Part shown: positions 25,904 through 35,333 of the stretch, in pieces
Layout of the letters: every line of letters begins with the position of its first letter
Position numbering within the stretch: the first letter of the stretch is position 1
NCBI GenBank assembly: GCA_963668365.1
Contig: OY764266.1
Coordinates: forward strand, 2,170,001-2,234,000
Length of the DNA stretch: 64,000 nt
DNA from: VXNE01 sp963668365
GTDB taxonomy: Bacteria > Pseudomonadota > Gammaproteobacteria > Pseudomonadales > Azotimanducaceae
Direction: 5' to 3'
Position numbers and translations under genes: made by a program
The notes under the pieces: generated by a model
What the model was told of the DNA's origin: nothing
Databases searched by the model: none
Seen by the model: the letters and a program-made list of their open reading frames with translations, nothing else

Positions 25904-26458
25904 ATGGCGATGTCCCAACCAGCCGCATACGACGAGCGCTTCATCGAGGCCTTCGAGCACGTGGCGGAGATGCGTTCCGACATTCGCCACATGCACGCCG
26001 ACATCGCGACCCTCAAGGCCGACGTCTCTGAACTGAAGACGGACATGGCCGGGCTGAGGGTCGAAATGGTCGGGTTCAAAGGCGAGATCAGAAGCGACAT
26101 GGCCGGGTTCAAGGGCGAGATCAGAAATGACATGGCCGGGTTCAAGGGCGAGATCAGAAATGACATGGCCGGGTTCAAGGGCGAGATCAGAAATGACATC
26201 GCCGAGTTCAAAGGCGAAATGAAAAACGACCTGGCCGAGCTCAAGGGCGAAATGAAAAACGACCTGGCCGAGCTCAAGGGCGGTATCGGAAGCGATCTGG
26301 CCGAGTTCAAGGGCGATATCGGAAACGACATGGCCTCGATGGAAGGTAGGTTGCATGCCCATGTGAACCGGCAGATGTGGAAGATGATCAGCGTGACCTC
26401 GACTCTCATGGTCGTGTCAGTTGGCCTGACCGGATACTTCGTCAAGATCCTGGCGTAA
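25904..26458 (+). CDS. Hendecad-repeat coiled-coil protein with C-terminal membrane anchor
   Basis: Function unknown. The 184-residue protein starts with a short globular or helical part (RFIEAFEHVAEMRSDIRHMH), continues as a coiled coil and ends in one membrane helix (MISVTSTLMVVSVGLTGYFV). The central part consists of eight copies of an 11-residue unit (MAGFKGEIRND and variants), giving a right-handed hendecad pattern. It broadly resembles tail-anchored coiled-coil proteins of the DUF1640/MCU-regulator kind, but similarity is only in architecture. ATGs at 25904 and 25910 are both possible starts. Confidence 0.65.
   Translation: MAMSQPAAYDERFIEAFEHVAEMRSDIRHMHADIATLKADVSELKTDMAGLRVEMVGFKGEIRSDMAGFKGEIRNDMAGFKGEIRNDMAGFKGEIRNDIAEFKGEMKNDLAELKGEMKNDLAELKGGIGSDLAEFKGDIGNDMASMEGRLHAHVNRQMWKMISVTSTLMVVSVGLTGYFVKILA
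26066..26329 (+). repeat. 33-base tandem repeat, eight units
   Basis: Units begin at 26066, 26099, 26132, 26165, 26198, 26231, 26264 and 26297. Units two to four are almost identical (ATGGCCGGGTTCAAGGGCGA and on), later ones diverge, a pattern typical of recent expansion by recombination. The unit is 11 codons long. Confidence 0.85.
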
Positions 26459-26712
26459 CTATGAGAGTCGATACGTTCCGCTATCGTGGTCGAGGGTCTG
26501 CGCGCGAGCGTCGCACGGGCGGAAGTCTGGCTCGGGGTGCCGTTGTCATCGCGAAATTCTCCCGAGCCGCGTCGCCTGGCGCCTCCGTCGCGGGGGCTGT
26601 TGGGATCCGTTGCCCGCCGCACGCGGCCTGACCAGCCATAGCCGTCTTCGACGCGGACATCTCAAGGAACGTTCTGGCGGATTCTCGCTTTGCGGCCCTC
26701 GCGCCTGAAGCC

Positions 26713-27366
26713 GTGGTCGCCCAGGTCGCTGACCATCGTTCCGCCCTGTTTCCGGCGGAAGCGGCATATGCGGCCTCTGTCGTGCAGACCCGCGCATCGC
26801 AGTTCGCCACGGGCCGCATGGTCGCCCGCGCCGCGCTCGGGCGGGTCGGCATCCCGGCGTGCGAGATCCCGAGGCGCGGTCGCCTTCCTGTCTGGCCGCC
26901 CTCCGCCGTCGGCAGCATCGCCCACACGGCAACACTCGCGGCAGCTATCGTTGGTCCGGCGACGGGGCATGGCGGTCTCGGTATCGACGTCGAGGCCAGG
27001 ACCGCCGTCTCTGGGCAGGTGGCCGAGCGCGTCCTGACCCCCGCCGAACGTGCCTGGCTGCCCGCCCCGGAGTGGCGCACCATGGTCTTTTGCGGCAAGG
27101 AAGCCGTCTACAAGGCGGCGTATCCCCTGACCGGCGAGTTCCTCGGCTTCGGCGACGTGGAACTCGAAATCGACCCCGAGGCCGGCGAGTTCCGCGCCCG
27201 CTGCCGCCGCAACCTTCGATCCGCCGACGCCGCTGCCGCCGGCCGCGGCTACTGGGCCGTCTACCGCGCCCACTGGCTGGTCGCCTTCCTCATCTCCCGC
27301 GACGCGGACACGGCCTCGAGCGCCAACACCATACAGACCTGGTGCGAGCCCGATTGCGTCGACTGA
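26713..27366 (+). CDS. 4'-phosphopantetheinyl transferase, EntD/Sfp-like
   Basis: These enzymes transfer phosphopantetheine from coenzyme A to a carrier-protein serine. The core motifs are present: VGSIAHTATLAAAIVGP for the substrate loop, GLGIDVEAR with the Mg-binding Asp and Glu, and FCGKEAVYKAAYP, the W/FxxKEA motif. The expected early helix (LFPAEAAYAASV, ASQFATGRMVARAAL) matches EntD-type proteins. The true N-terminus may lie upstream: the frame is open from 26632 but has no ATG or GTG before 26713. The carrier-protein partner is not in this window. Confidence 0.88.
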   Translation: MVAQVADHRSALFPAEAAYAASVVQTRASQFATGRMVARAALGRVGIPACEIPRRGRLPVWPPSAVGSIAHTATLAAAIVGPATGHGGLGIDVEARTAVSGQVAERVLTPAERAWLPAPEWRTMVFCGKEAVYKAAYPLTGEFLGFGDVELEIDPEAGEFRARCRRNLRSADAAAAGRGYWAVYRAHWLVAFLISRDADTASSANTIQTWCEPDCVD

Positions 27367-27382
27367 GAAGGGAACTGAAACC

Positions 27383-27769
27383 ATGAAAGGACTGGACGAT
27401 CCAAGACTCATCTTGGGTAGCGATAACATTTTTCGCGATCTTGGCGACCCGGACGCGGATCTCAAACATGCCAAGGCGGTTCTGGCGGCGCGCATCATAG
27501 AGGCACTTGAGAAACGAGAACTCGGCGTTCGGAATGTCGCTGAACTGACTGGATTTGCTGCCGCCGACTTCTCCCGTATCCGCAATGCCAACCTCGGGCG
27601 TTTCACGCTGGACCGGCTCATGCGGATACTCGCCGCCATCGATCATCGTGCCGAAGTCACGATACAGGTTGGCCAGCGCTCGGTGGATGGGCATTGTCGT
27701 GCCAAAGGGCGCGCCCTGGGACGGGTGCTCCGCTCAAGGTGGCGACCCGCCCGAGTTCGCGCTCGATAG
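27383..27769 (+). CDS. Xre-family helix-turn-helix regulator, HigA-like antitoxin
   Basis: The protein has the pattern of small HTH_37-type regulators: GSDNIFRDLGDPDADLKHAK then VRNVAELTGFAAADFSRIRNAN as the helix-turn-helix, and FTLDRLMRILAAIDHRAEV as the closing helix-strand. Such proteins are usually antitoxins of RelE/HigB-like toxins. No toxin gene precedes it; the 16 bases upstream separate it from the phosphopantetheinyl transferase. The last 30 residues after VTIQVG are Arg-rich and unlike the family, suggesting the 3' end was replaced. GAAGGGA precedes the ATG. Confidence 0.75.
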   Translation: MKGLDDPRLILGSDNIFRDLGDPDADLKHAKAVLAARIIEALEKRELGVRNVAELTGFAAADFSRIRNANLGRFTLDRLMRILAAIDHRAEVTIQVGQRSVDGHCRAKGRALGRVLRSRWRPARVRAR

Positions 27770-27992
27770 CCTCCCCCTGCGTCGCTTCGACCACCGAGAT
27801 GTCGAACTGCGTCTGGCATCGCACCGGGCGATCGTCGCACAGATATTGCGGACATGGCCGATTGCATGTTTTTCGCCGCCCGGTCACGCTCATGACGCTC
27901 ATCGAAGCAGTTTGAATGCGTAAACGAGGCCATGGTAATTTCGTCGGCGATGCGCCGAACGGCGCGGCCACGCAAGGCGAGCGGGCGGTCCA

Positions 27993-28685
27993 ATGAAGCA
28001 GCATCCGTTTATTCCCGCCGAGGATCCGCTGTATCCGAGTTCGGACGGCCTTCCTTTGGCTGAGAACGAATGGCAGCTAAGGGCGATACATGACGCCTTT
28101 GGCGCGCTTGACGTTCGCTATCGGGAACGACCGGACATCTACGTCGTGGCCGACCTATTGATCTACTACGAGGAGGGGAACCCGCGCAGGTCCGTCGCGC
28201 CGGATGTCTTCGTCGTCCTCGGGGCCGCGAACCACAAGCGCAACGTGTACAAGCTCTGGGAGGAGCCGAAGGCGCCGGACTTCGTTCTGGAGGTGGCGTC
28301 CGAGAACACCTGGAAGGAGGACCTGGGTCGAAAGCGGGCGCTTTACGCGGAACTGGGCGTGCGCGAATACTGGCTGTTCGATCCGAGGGACGAGTACTTC
28401 GATCCGCCGCTGCAAGGTCTGCTCTTGCGGGAACGCGCCTATCGCATGCTGCCAGCGCTGGTCGAGAACGGTGCCCGGACGATTCGAAGCGAGGTGCTGG
28501 GGCTCGACTTGCGCGCGGAAGGCGGCGTGCTGCGCTTTCGGGATCCCGCGACCGGAGAGCATCTGAAAACGCACACGGAGGCGACGAAGGCTCTCGCTGA
28601 GGAGAGGGCGGCGAGGGACGAGGCGACGAAAGCCCTCCGGTCCGCCGAGGCCCGCATCGCCGAACTGGAAGCGCGCCTGCGCTAG
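27993..28685 (+). CDS. Uma2 family (DUF820) putative endonuclease
   Basis: A complete 230-residue Uma2 protein. Core motifs are SVAPDVFVVLGA, DFVLEVASENTWKEDLGRK and YAELGVREYWLFDP, which contain the Asp, Glu and Lys positions of the PD-(D/E)XK fold. The C-terminal 40 residues form an Ala/Glu/Arg coiled coil (EERAARDEATKALRSAEARI). The family is abundant in cyanobacteria and a few other lineages; its DNA target and role are unknown. It is one of three Uma2 genes in this window and shares no operon with its neighbours. The 223 bases before it hold no evident gene. Confidence 0.85.
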   Translation: MKQHPFIPAEDPLYPSSDGLPLAENEWQLRAIHDAFGALDVRYRERPDIYVVADLLIYYEEGNPRRSVAPDVFVVLGAANHKRNVYKLWEEPKAPDFVLEVASENTWKEDLGRKRALYAELGVREYWLFDPRDEYFDPPLQGLLLRERAYRMLPALVENGARTIRSEVLGLDLRAEGGVLRFRDPATGEHLKTHTEATKALAEERAARDEATKALRSAEARIAELEARLR

Positions 28686-28686
28686 A

Positions 28687-28855
28687 GCCATGAAACCCGT
28701 CGGCTTTTCGGGCACGCCGTGCTTCACCCCCGCCCAGAAGCCCACCTGCCAGTTTGTCAATCTTGCCGCTAGCGCGGCAATTCCGACAGGCTGGTAGCGC
28801 CACGAAACCCGTCGACGGCTTCGCCTGCGCCGTGTTTCACCCCCGCCCAGAGCCC
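28687..28855. repeat. Pair of about 57-base direct repeats
   Basis: The copies lie at 28687-28743 and 28799-28855 and share GCCA[T/C]GAAACCCGTCG at the start and TTCACCCCCGCCCAGA at the end. The first copy starts just after the Uma2 stop. The rest of the 28686-29056 gap holds no intact gene; a minus-strand frame of about 31 codons (28926-29020) may be a gene fragment. A perfect hairpin, GCCAGGCA-agcg-TGCCTGGC (29035-29054), adjoins the acyl-CoA synthetase stop. Confidence 0.6.
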
Positions 28856-29056
28856 TCTGTTCCCCCATTCCACCGGCCCGCACCCTGCGCCTTGATCGGC
28901 ACTACGTGCCGTTCTACGGCTTGCCGACCGGATTCGAGTAGTCCAACACGATGTCATGCGCGAACTCGTTGGAGCTGTTCCAGCGGACGTCAGCGAAACC
29001 GGACAGTTCCATGCTCTCGCGTACCGCTCCGGCAGGCCAGGCAAGCGTGCCTGGCA

Positions 29057-30760
29057 CTAATTCTCGGATCGCTCAACGCGTAGCCGCTTGATCGCCTCTT
29101 CCCGAAGCTGGCGTTTGAAGATCTTCTCCGACGCGGTCCTGGGCAGCCGCTCGTCGCGCAGCCAGATGTGCTCGGGGATCTTGAATTGCGCCAGGTGTTC
29201 GCCCGCGTAACGCTTCAGCTCCTCGACCCGGAGACCGGCGTCGGCGCGCGGCATGACGACGGCAGCCACCGCTTCGCCGAGGCGCGCGTCGGGAACGCCG
29301 AAGACGGCGCACTCGGCCACGCCCGGATGCTGGTACAGGACCGCCTCGACTTCCTGGCAGCCGATGTTCTCGCCGCCCCGGAGGATCATGTCCTTCGCCC
29401 GGTCCGTGATGAAGACGAAGTCTTCCTCGTCCATGCGTCCGATGTCGCCGGTGCGCACCCATCCGTCGACCAGCGTCTGCGCCGTCTCCTCGGGCCTGTT
29501 CCAGTAGCGTTTGAAGTTCATCGCGCCCCAGATGCACAACTCGCCGGATTCCCCCCGCGGGACCTCGTCGCCGTCCTCGTCGATGACCTTGACCTTGACG
29601 AGGGGCACCGCGGCGCGGCCGCAGCTCCTGGGGCGTTCGACCAGGGCGGACCCGCCGATGGTCGTCGCGAGCCCCTGGGTCTCGGTCATGCCCCAGCCGG
29701 TGCCGGCGGCTCCCGAGCTGACCTTCTCGTTGATGCGTTTCGCCTGTTCGGGCGGCATGGGCGCGCCGCCGCCTCCGGCGCTCTGCAGGCTGGACAGGTC
29801 GAACTTGGCATAGTTCGGCGATTGCACCAGTTCCCACGCCATGATGGGGACGCCGTTGAAGCTCGTGATGCGCTCGGCCTCGATGATGGAGAGCGCTTCT
29901 TCCGGATCCCACCTGTACATGGCGACCACCTTGCGCCCTGGGCGAAAGGACTGCAGGAACTGGACCACGAGGCCGCTGACGTGAAACAGCGGAACCGACA
30001 GGATGATCGCGGGGGAGTACGGCAACTCGGCCTGTTTTCGGGCGAATTCGGGCCACAGGTGCCGGGCGATGGCGCCGCTTGCCTCCCAGCCGAGCAGCGC
30101 CTGGATGATGGAGCGATGGATGGACAGGACACCCTTCGGATGCGCCGTCGAGCCGGACGTGTAGAGGATCATCGCGTCGTCGTCGCCGTCGAGTGCCACC
30201 TCGGGCATCGTCCGCGAAGCGCCGGCAATGAATGTTTCCCAGGTGCGCCAACCCTCTCCCTCGCAGCGGACCGTGACGAGGTCTATGCCGAGCCGTTCGG
30301 CGTCATCGCCGATCCGCTCGAGCCGCTCCCGGTCGACGAACAGCACGGACAGGCCGCTGTCCTCGATTCCGTAGACCATCTCGTCGGTGGTCCACCAGGC
30401 ATTCATCGCGACGGCGATCGCGCCGATGGACGTGATCCCCATGTAGGCGAACGCCCATTCCGGATAGTTCCTGAGGGCGATGCCCACGCGGTCCCCGGGA
30501 CGGATCCCCTCCGCCAGCAGTCGGTTGGCGCACCTGGCAGCGAGGTTCCACGATTCCTGGAAGGTGTAGCGTTCCTGCCCGTAGACGAGGAAGTCCCTGT
30601 CGGCGTGGGCAAGGCCTTCCGCGTAGAGTTCCTTCAAGTGCTCCGGCGCGTTGACGAACGTTGTGTAGTCGACGCCGTTGACGCGCCGCATGGTTGTCTC
30701 GAACGGTTGACCAGGCGCTGTTAACGCGCGCACCGCTGCGTCGACTGCAGCCTTATTCAT
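29057..30760 (-). CDS. AMP-binding acyl-CoA synthetase/ligase
   Basis: ANL-superfamily enzyme that activates a carboxylic acid as an acyl-AMP and then a CoA thioester. The P-loop MILYTSGSTAHPKGV, the A5-like GWGMTETQG, the A7/A8 region GWVRTGDIGRMDEEDFVFITDRAKD and the C-terminal catalytic lysine in RTASEKIFKRQLRE are all present. The length of 567 residues is normal. Substrate cannot be told; similarity is to medium- or long-chain fatty-acid and aromatic-acid ligases. The gene starts 93 bases from the divergent sulfotransferase gene, with promoters overlapping between them. Confidence 0.92.
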   Translation of the reverse strand: MNKAAVDAAVRALTAPGQPFETTMRRVNGVDYTTFVNAPEHLKELYAEGLAHADRDFLVYGQERYTFQESWNLAARCANRLLAEGIRPGDRVGIALRNYPEWAFAYMGITSIGAIAVAMNAWWTTDEMVYGIEDSGLSVLFVDRERLERIGDDAERLGIDLVTVRCEGEGWRTWETFIAGASRTMPEVALDGDDDAMILYTSGSTAHPKGVLSIHRSIIQALLGWEASGAIARHLWPEFARKQAELPYSPAIILSVPLFHVSGLVVQFLQSFRPGRKVVAMYRWDPEEALSIIEAERITSFNGVPIMAWELVQSPNYAKFDLSSLQSAGGGGAPMPPEQAKRINEKVSSGAAGTGWGMTETQGLATTIGGSALVERPRSCGRAAVPLVKVKVIDEDGDEVPRGESGELCIWGAMNFKRYWNRPEETAQTLVDGWVRTGDIGRMDEEDFVFITDRAKDMILRGGENIGCQEVEAVLYQHPGVAECAVFGVPDARLGEAVAAVVMPRADAGLRVEELKRYAGEHLAQFKIPEHIWLRDERLPRTASEKIFKRQLREEAIKRLRVERSEN

Positions 30761-30852
30761 CCAGTATCACCCGTTGCGCCTCTCGTCCGTTGCGGTTGCG
30801 TGTGCGCCGCCGACCAGGGCGCGAAGCGGGAAATTCTGGCAGAGAAGGCGCG

Positions 30853-31500
30853 GTGCTACAATTTTGCGTTCCATACTTGGTACCAGTCCGGACTGCCGGA
30901 GAGGGTTTGCAGACCGAGAAGCCAAAGGTCTTTTGCGTCGGCTTCCACAAGACCGGAACGAAGTCCCTTGCGTGCGCACTCGAGGTCCTCGGATACCGCG
31001 TGACCGGGCCGAACGGCACCCGCGACCCCCGCATAGCCGAGTGCGCCTTGCCGATGGTGCTGCAAATCGCCCCGCGTTTCGATGCGTTTAACGACAACCC
31101 CTGGTCCATCCTGTACCGGGATCTGGACACGGCCTTTCCGGGCAGCAGGTTCATCCTGACCGTGCGTCCCCCCGGTAGCTGGATCGCCAGCGTGGTTCGT
31201 CACTTTGGCGACGAGGTCACACCCATGCGCGAGTGGATCTACGGCACGGGGAGGGGTGCGCCGCGGGGCAACGAGCGCGCCTATCTCGACCGCTTTCGCC
31301 GGCACAACGAGGATGTCGCCTCGCACTTCGCGGGGCGTGCGTGTCTTCTCACCATGGACATCATCGCGGGCGACGGTTGGGAGAAGCTATGCGACTTCCT
31401 TGCGCTGCCCGTTCCCGACCGGCCCTTCCCGCACGTCAATGCCGCTGGCGCTGTTCTACAACGGACCGCTCCTCCCGGGCACGATCCCGACCGATCATGA
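30853..31500 (+). CDS. Sulfotransferase-family protein
   Basis: PAPS-dependent sulfotransferase of the Sulfotransfer_4/Sulfotransfer_17 type. The 5'-phosphosulfate loop is VFCVGFHKTGTKSL and the 3'-phosphate site is SRFILTVRPPGSWIASVV. The 215-residue length is near the usual. GTG at 30853 with GAGAAGG five bases upstream is chosen; TTG at 30907 is an alternative. The C-terminal residues after FPHVNA are unlike the family and may be altered. It is followed by a glycosyltransferase gene on the same strand, suggesting modification of a surface glycan, though the acceptor is unknown. Confidence 0.78.
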   Translation: MLQFCVPYLVPVRTAGEGLQTEKPKVFCVGFHKTGTKSLACALEVLGYRVTGPNGTRDPRIAECALPMVLQIAPRFDAFNDNPWSILYRDLDTAFPGSRFILTVRPPGSWIASVVRHFGDEVTPMREWIYGTGRGAPRGNERAYLDRFRRHNEDVASHFAGRACLLTMDIIAGDGWEKLCDFLALPVPDRPFPHVNAAGAVLQRTAPPGHDPDRS

Positions 31501-31595
31501 GATAGTGACCCGCAAAGGTTGCGCGGCTCGAATCTGCGGGACAGGTCGGCCTGCGGTCCTGACATCGCGGGCACCGGGCAACACTGCAGTTTGCC

Positions 31596-32510
31596 GTGCG
31601 TTGCGACGCTCCGGGCGGGGGTGCGCTAAAGGTCCGCCACTACTTCGAGCACATGTTGGCCAGCGAACTGGCCGAACGCGTTTCCCTGTACATGCCCCCG
31701 GACACAAAATGGAGCGAAGACAACCCGTGGTCTCGACACCGGGACCGGGCGAGCCAGACGATCGAATGGCAAGGCGTGGCGGTCGCGTTCATCTCCGGTT
31801 GGGGATGGGACCGGTTCATACCGAAGCGATTCCACGAGACGCCCCCGTTCCGGGTCGTCTACCTGTTGCAGTCTTTTGATCGAATCCACCCGGCGGACTC
31901 CCAGTTCAGGTACCTGTCCTGTCCCGCCACCAGGATTTGCGTGAGCGCGCCCCTCGCGGACGCATTGCGGCGCACGAATGTGGTGAACGGGCCGATATAC
32001 ACGATCCCCGCGTGCATCGAGTCGCTCGGGTCGTTGTCAACCGGCGCACGTGACATCGATGTGCTGATCGTCGGCTACAAGCGGCTGGACGTCGCCCGGT
32101 CGGTCGCAGCGTTGCTCGATGCCCCGGGTTTTCGGGTCGAGCTGGTGATGGAGACACTCGGTCGAGCGGCGTTTCTTCGAAAGTTGGCGCGGGCGAGAAC
32201 CGTGATCTGCCTGCCGGCGAAGGAGGAGGGGTTCTATCTGCCGGCGCTTGAAGCCATGGCTGTCGGCGCCCTGACGGTTTGCCCGGATGTGCGTGGCAAC
32301 AACCATTGTGTGGATGGCCTTAACTGTCTCAAGCCACCCTATCGGGTGGAAGCGCTGGCCGACGCAGCGAGGGAAGCCGCGACCATGCCGGAGGCCCGGA
32401 TTGCCGCCATCAGGCAAGGCGCGCGCGCCACCGTCGCCGAACATGATCTCGCCCGCGAGCGGAGCACGTTTCTGGCCCTGCTGCGCGAGATTCTCGACAG
32501 CGGTGGCTGA
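31596..32510 (+). CDS. Glycosyltransferase family 4-like protein
   Basis: A 304-residue protein with the C-terminal half of a GT-B glycosyltransferase: ARARTVICLPAKEEGFYLPALEAMA is the conserved EGF-PALEA segment that binds the nucleotide sugar, followed by GALTVCPDVRGNNHCVDG. The N-terminal half is shorter than usual, starting with GGALKVRHYFEHMLASELAE. The GTG at 31596 is used; the start is uncertain because about 95 bases before it are also open. It follows the sulfotransferase gene and may act on the same glycan. Confidence 0.7.
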   Translation: MRCDAPGGGALKVRHYFEHMLASELAERVSLYMPPDTKWSEDNPWSRHRDRASQTIEWQGVAVAFISGWGWDRFIPKRFHETPPFRVVYLLQSFDRIHPADSQFRYLSCPATRICVSAPLADALRRTNVVNGPIYTIPACIESLGSLSTGARDIDVLIVGYKRLDVARSVAALLDAPGFRVELVMETLGRAAFLRKLARARTVICLPAKEEGFYLPALEAMAVGALTVCPDVRGNNHCVDGLNCLKPPYRVEALADAAREAATMPEARIAAIRQGARATVAEHDLARERSTFLALLREILDSGG

Positions 32511-32603
32511 CATGGCGGCGGCAGGATGGAAAGGTCGGCGGGTTAGCGGCTGATCGAGTGCGTCGTCAGTTGTGTCGTCCGCGTGGCCGGCATGGATGTC
32601 GGG

Positions 32604-33138
32604 TCAATGGCGCGAGTCGAACACTTGGTCGAGCGTCTCGGCATCGAGCACGTTTTCGGCCCAGGTTTCCAGTTCGGCGGTGGACGCCTGGCCTAGCCTG
32701 TCGGCGATTGCGGGGGTGAGGATGCCGAATCGCCGCCGCCGCAGTCGTTGCAAAACTGCCCGCGCCTCCTCGACGCGCCCTTGCCGCACGCCCTCGTCGC
32801 GGGCCCTTTGGACTATTCCTGCCATCGTTGCACCCTCCTCGGGATATTGTCGCCGATAGAGCCTGCGCTCATTTTCGGTCAGGCCAGCATAGATGTCGAT
32901 GAAGTCCGCGTATTTTGCCCGCTTGTCCCCCTCCGGCTCGAGTGCCAGCAGGCCGCGGATCGCGGACGCGTAGATCTCGACCTTGTCTTCCGGCAGCGGC
33001 GCCTCTTCGGGAGCGAAGAACGCCAGCGCATCGCGCGGGGAGCCCTCAGCCGGGGAGCGCGAGGGGGGTACCCCTCGCAAGAAACCAGTCAAGGATCAGG
33101 TTCTTGAAGTTCTGGTCGTGGCTGACCACGTCCGCCAT
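32604..33138 (-). pseudogene. Rpn-type nuclease gene broken by a REP-like repeat (copy 1)
   Basis: On the minus strand, ATG at 33138 gives DVVSHDQNFKNLILDW, the conserved start of this transposase-like nuclease family, which normally continues with a Y-P-R-x-A-L-A-F-F motif. The REP-like repeat at 33037-33084 lies at that point and shifts the frame. The family continues after it (PRDALAFFAPEEAP) in another frame. The catalytic centre, normally about 170 residues, is then missing: the sequence jumps to KVEIYASAIRGLLALEPEGD and ends with the DUF4351-like RRFGILTPAIADRLGQAST. The gene is non-functional. A second copy lies at 34828. Confidence 0.82.
33037..33084 (+). repeat. REP-like dispersed repeat, copy 2 (within Rpn pseudogene)
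   Basis: GGGGAGCCCTCAGCCGGGGA followed by GCGAGGGGG-GTA-CCCCTCGC and AAGAAA. It matches the copies at 22711-22787 (minus strand) and 41076-41123. The centre forms a near-perfect hairpin. Confidence 0.85.
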
Positions 33139-33293
33139 GCGCCGCGCCCGTGTGTGTGATCGCTCAGCATGGGGCAAGTGTGGATGGATGCGCTATGGGT
33201 GATCACCCAAAATCCGGTAGTCAATCACCCCAATCGGCGTCAGTTGGTGCCGTCGTGGTGGTGCCAGCGATAACGCGCGAGATTCGAACGAGG

Positions 33294-34718
33294 TCAGAAC
33301 TTCCACGCGACGGTGGCCTGAAAATGACGCGGCAACTCAGGCAGGACGACGACTCCACCGAACAGGTTGGGGGAAGTTTGCCCGAAAGTAACGCGCGTCC
33401 GTCAGATTCTTGCCCGAAACGGTGACGGACCACCGGCGTCTGTCGAACTGAAGTCCTGCATTGACCAGGGTGTACGCCGGCAACCGCACTCTGCGGGAGA
33501 ACCCCGAGTACACGCTTGCTACGTCTGCAATACCGACGAAGACGCGCCAGTCGCCCCTCTCGTGCAGGGTGGTGATGGCGGCCACATGCTTGGGGACACC
33601 CGTCCTTGTCGCGTCGGGGTTCGATGCGAGCGTGATGAAACCGCCTATGGTTCCACCGTAGAAGGTCGTCGGGTCGGTGTGGGGCAAGTCGCCGGCGCCA
33701 AGAAAGCTGAACCGGCCGTCGTTCTCCAGTGTATTGAGGTTGATGACGTTGAGGTTGGTGTAGGCCGCGACCAGGGATGTCCGCTCGGTCGCCTGCCGCC
33801 AGCGCAGCTCCAGCTCGAAACCCTCCGAACAGGGCGCTTGATTCGTCACGATGGCCTGGACGCTGAAATCGGTGCGTTCCTGTTCGAAGTACGCTGCCTG
33901 GCCAAATGCCGGCCGCCCAGGAACGCGCCCTTGACGCCGAACTCGACCAGTTCCGAGGTGGCCGCGGCGCGGTTTTGGGCCACGTTCAACGGGAGAATCT
34001 CGGCCCCCTGTCCGACGATGATGGTCGTTTGCTCGGACATGGTGAAGTACGGCATCAGGCCCGCAGGCATCCGGTAGGAAAGGCTGGCCGTCCAGGAAAG
34101 GACGTCCTGGGTATCCGACGCGTCGATGGCCTCGCCGGAGCGGGTGCGTCCCGCGGGCTGGCGACTGTCGAGATCGATGCGTTCCTGGCGGATGCCGAAG
34201 ATCGCGTTCAGGCCATTGTTCCAATCGATGTCCGCGAGTGCGGCGAGGCCAAGCGTGGTGTAGGAACCCTTCGAGTAGTCCGTGTCGATCCGCGTGGCGA
34301 GCAGCCGCCGGTCCAGGGCTGTGGACGGGCCGGTGAGGTCGCGACGATCGAAATGCTCGTTGGCGAAGTCGTTGGCGTGCTCGAAATCGGTGCGGCGGAT
34401 GGAAGGGGACACGAGAAATCGCAGCCGTCCCCACTCCGCGTTCGGGGAGAACGTGACGATGAACTGATTCTCGAACACGCGCGAGTAGGCGAACTCCGCG
34501 AAGCCGTATGCGACTTCCGAGAGATGGTCGTATCCCTCGACGAACAGCTTATTCGTCGCCTGCCAACGGAGTCCGGTCCTGAAGTGGAGGTCCGCATAGA
34601 AAACGAAATCCCTGGTCCTGAGCACATCGTCCTCGGCGACGAGGACATGGGATCCGTCGAGCGTCGCCGTTCCGACGGTCTCGGGGTCCAGGGCGAAGTC
34701 GTCTCCTGGACGGATTGG
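33294..34718 (-). pseudogene. TonB-dependent receptor gene, truncated and frameshifted
   Basis: Outer-membrane beta-barrel of a TonB-dependent transporter. The plug domain and signal peptide are absent; coding similarity starts near 34715 (DFALDPETVGTATLDGS) and continues with LRWQATNKLFVEGYDHLSE and barrel strands. The first frame ends in degraded sequence near 33895; the next frame carries TSLVAAYTNLNVINL and GKNLTDARYFRANFP. A second shift, in a run of five C near 33374, is needed to reach the proper end NLFGGVVVLPELPRHF then TVAWKF. The two frameshifts and missing N-terminus make this a pseudogene. Substrate unknown. Confidence 0.85.
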
Positions 34719-34827
34719 ATTAGCTTAGCGTAGCGTTTCCGGTCGGTCCCAGATCAATCCCGGCGCGCCAACAGGCTGTTGGGCTGGACGTTCGACGTTT
34801 TCTCGACAAAAAAGGCGGTTTCGAACT

Positions 34828-35330
34828 CTAGCCGAACACGTCCTCAAGGGTGTTGGCGTCGAGCAGATTCTCGGCCCAGGTCTCGAGGTCGGCGACAGAC
34901 GCTTGGTTGAGCCTTTGAGCGATTTCGGGCGAGAGTATGCCGAATCGCCGATGCAGCAACCTTTCAAGGACTGCGCGCTCTCCCTCGACGCGGCCCTGTT
35001 GCATTCCTCGCTGCATTCCCTCGACGCGGGCCCTCTCAATAACTCCTGCCATGGTGTTGCCTTCTTCGGGATATTGCCGTTGATAGCGCCGGAACTCATT
35101 GTCCGTGAGGCCGGCGTATATGTCGATGAATTTGAGGTATTTTGCCCGCTTGTCCCCGTCCGGCTCGAGCGCCAGCAGGCCGCGGATCGCGGACGCGTAG
35201 ACCTCGACCTTGCGGTGATCGGGACTGCGCATGTTCGGCAGATTGACTCTGGCTACCAGATTGTCGCTTTCCTGCCAGCGCTCCGAGGACATCTCTTTGA
35301 GTTTGCATGCCAGGCAGTCGAACGTCAGAT
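34828..35330 (-). pseudogene. Rpn-type nuclease gene remnant (copy 2)
   Basis: A paralogue of the gene at 32604. The minus-strand frame gives GDRHLTFDCLACKLKEMS, RWQESDNLVARVNLPNM, then KVEVYASAIRGLLALEPDGD and the DUF4351-like end RRFGILSPEIAQRLNQAS. The N-terminal half of the family, including the QNFKNLILD motif and the catalytic strands, is missing. The break coincides with a cluster of GGGGACACCC-type repeats at 35334-35375, so the remainder was probably lost in a rearrangement there. Confidence 0.75.
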
Positions 35331-35333
35331 GCC

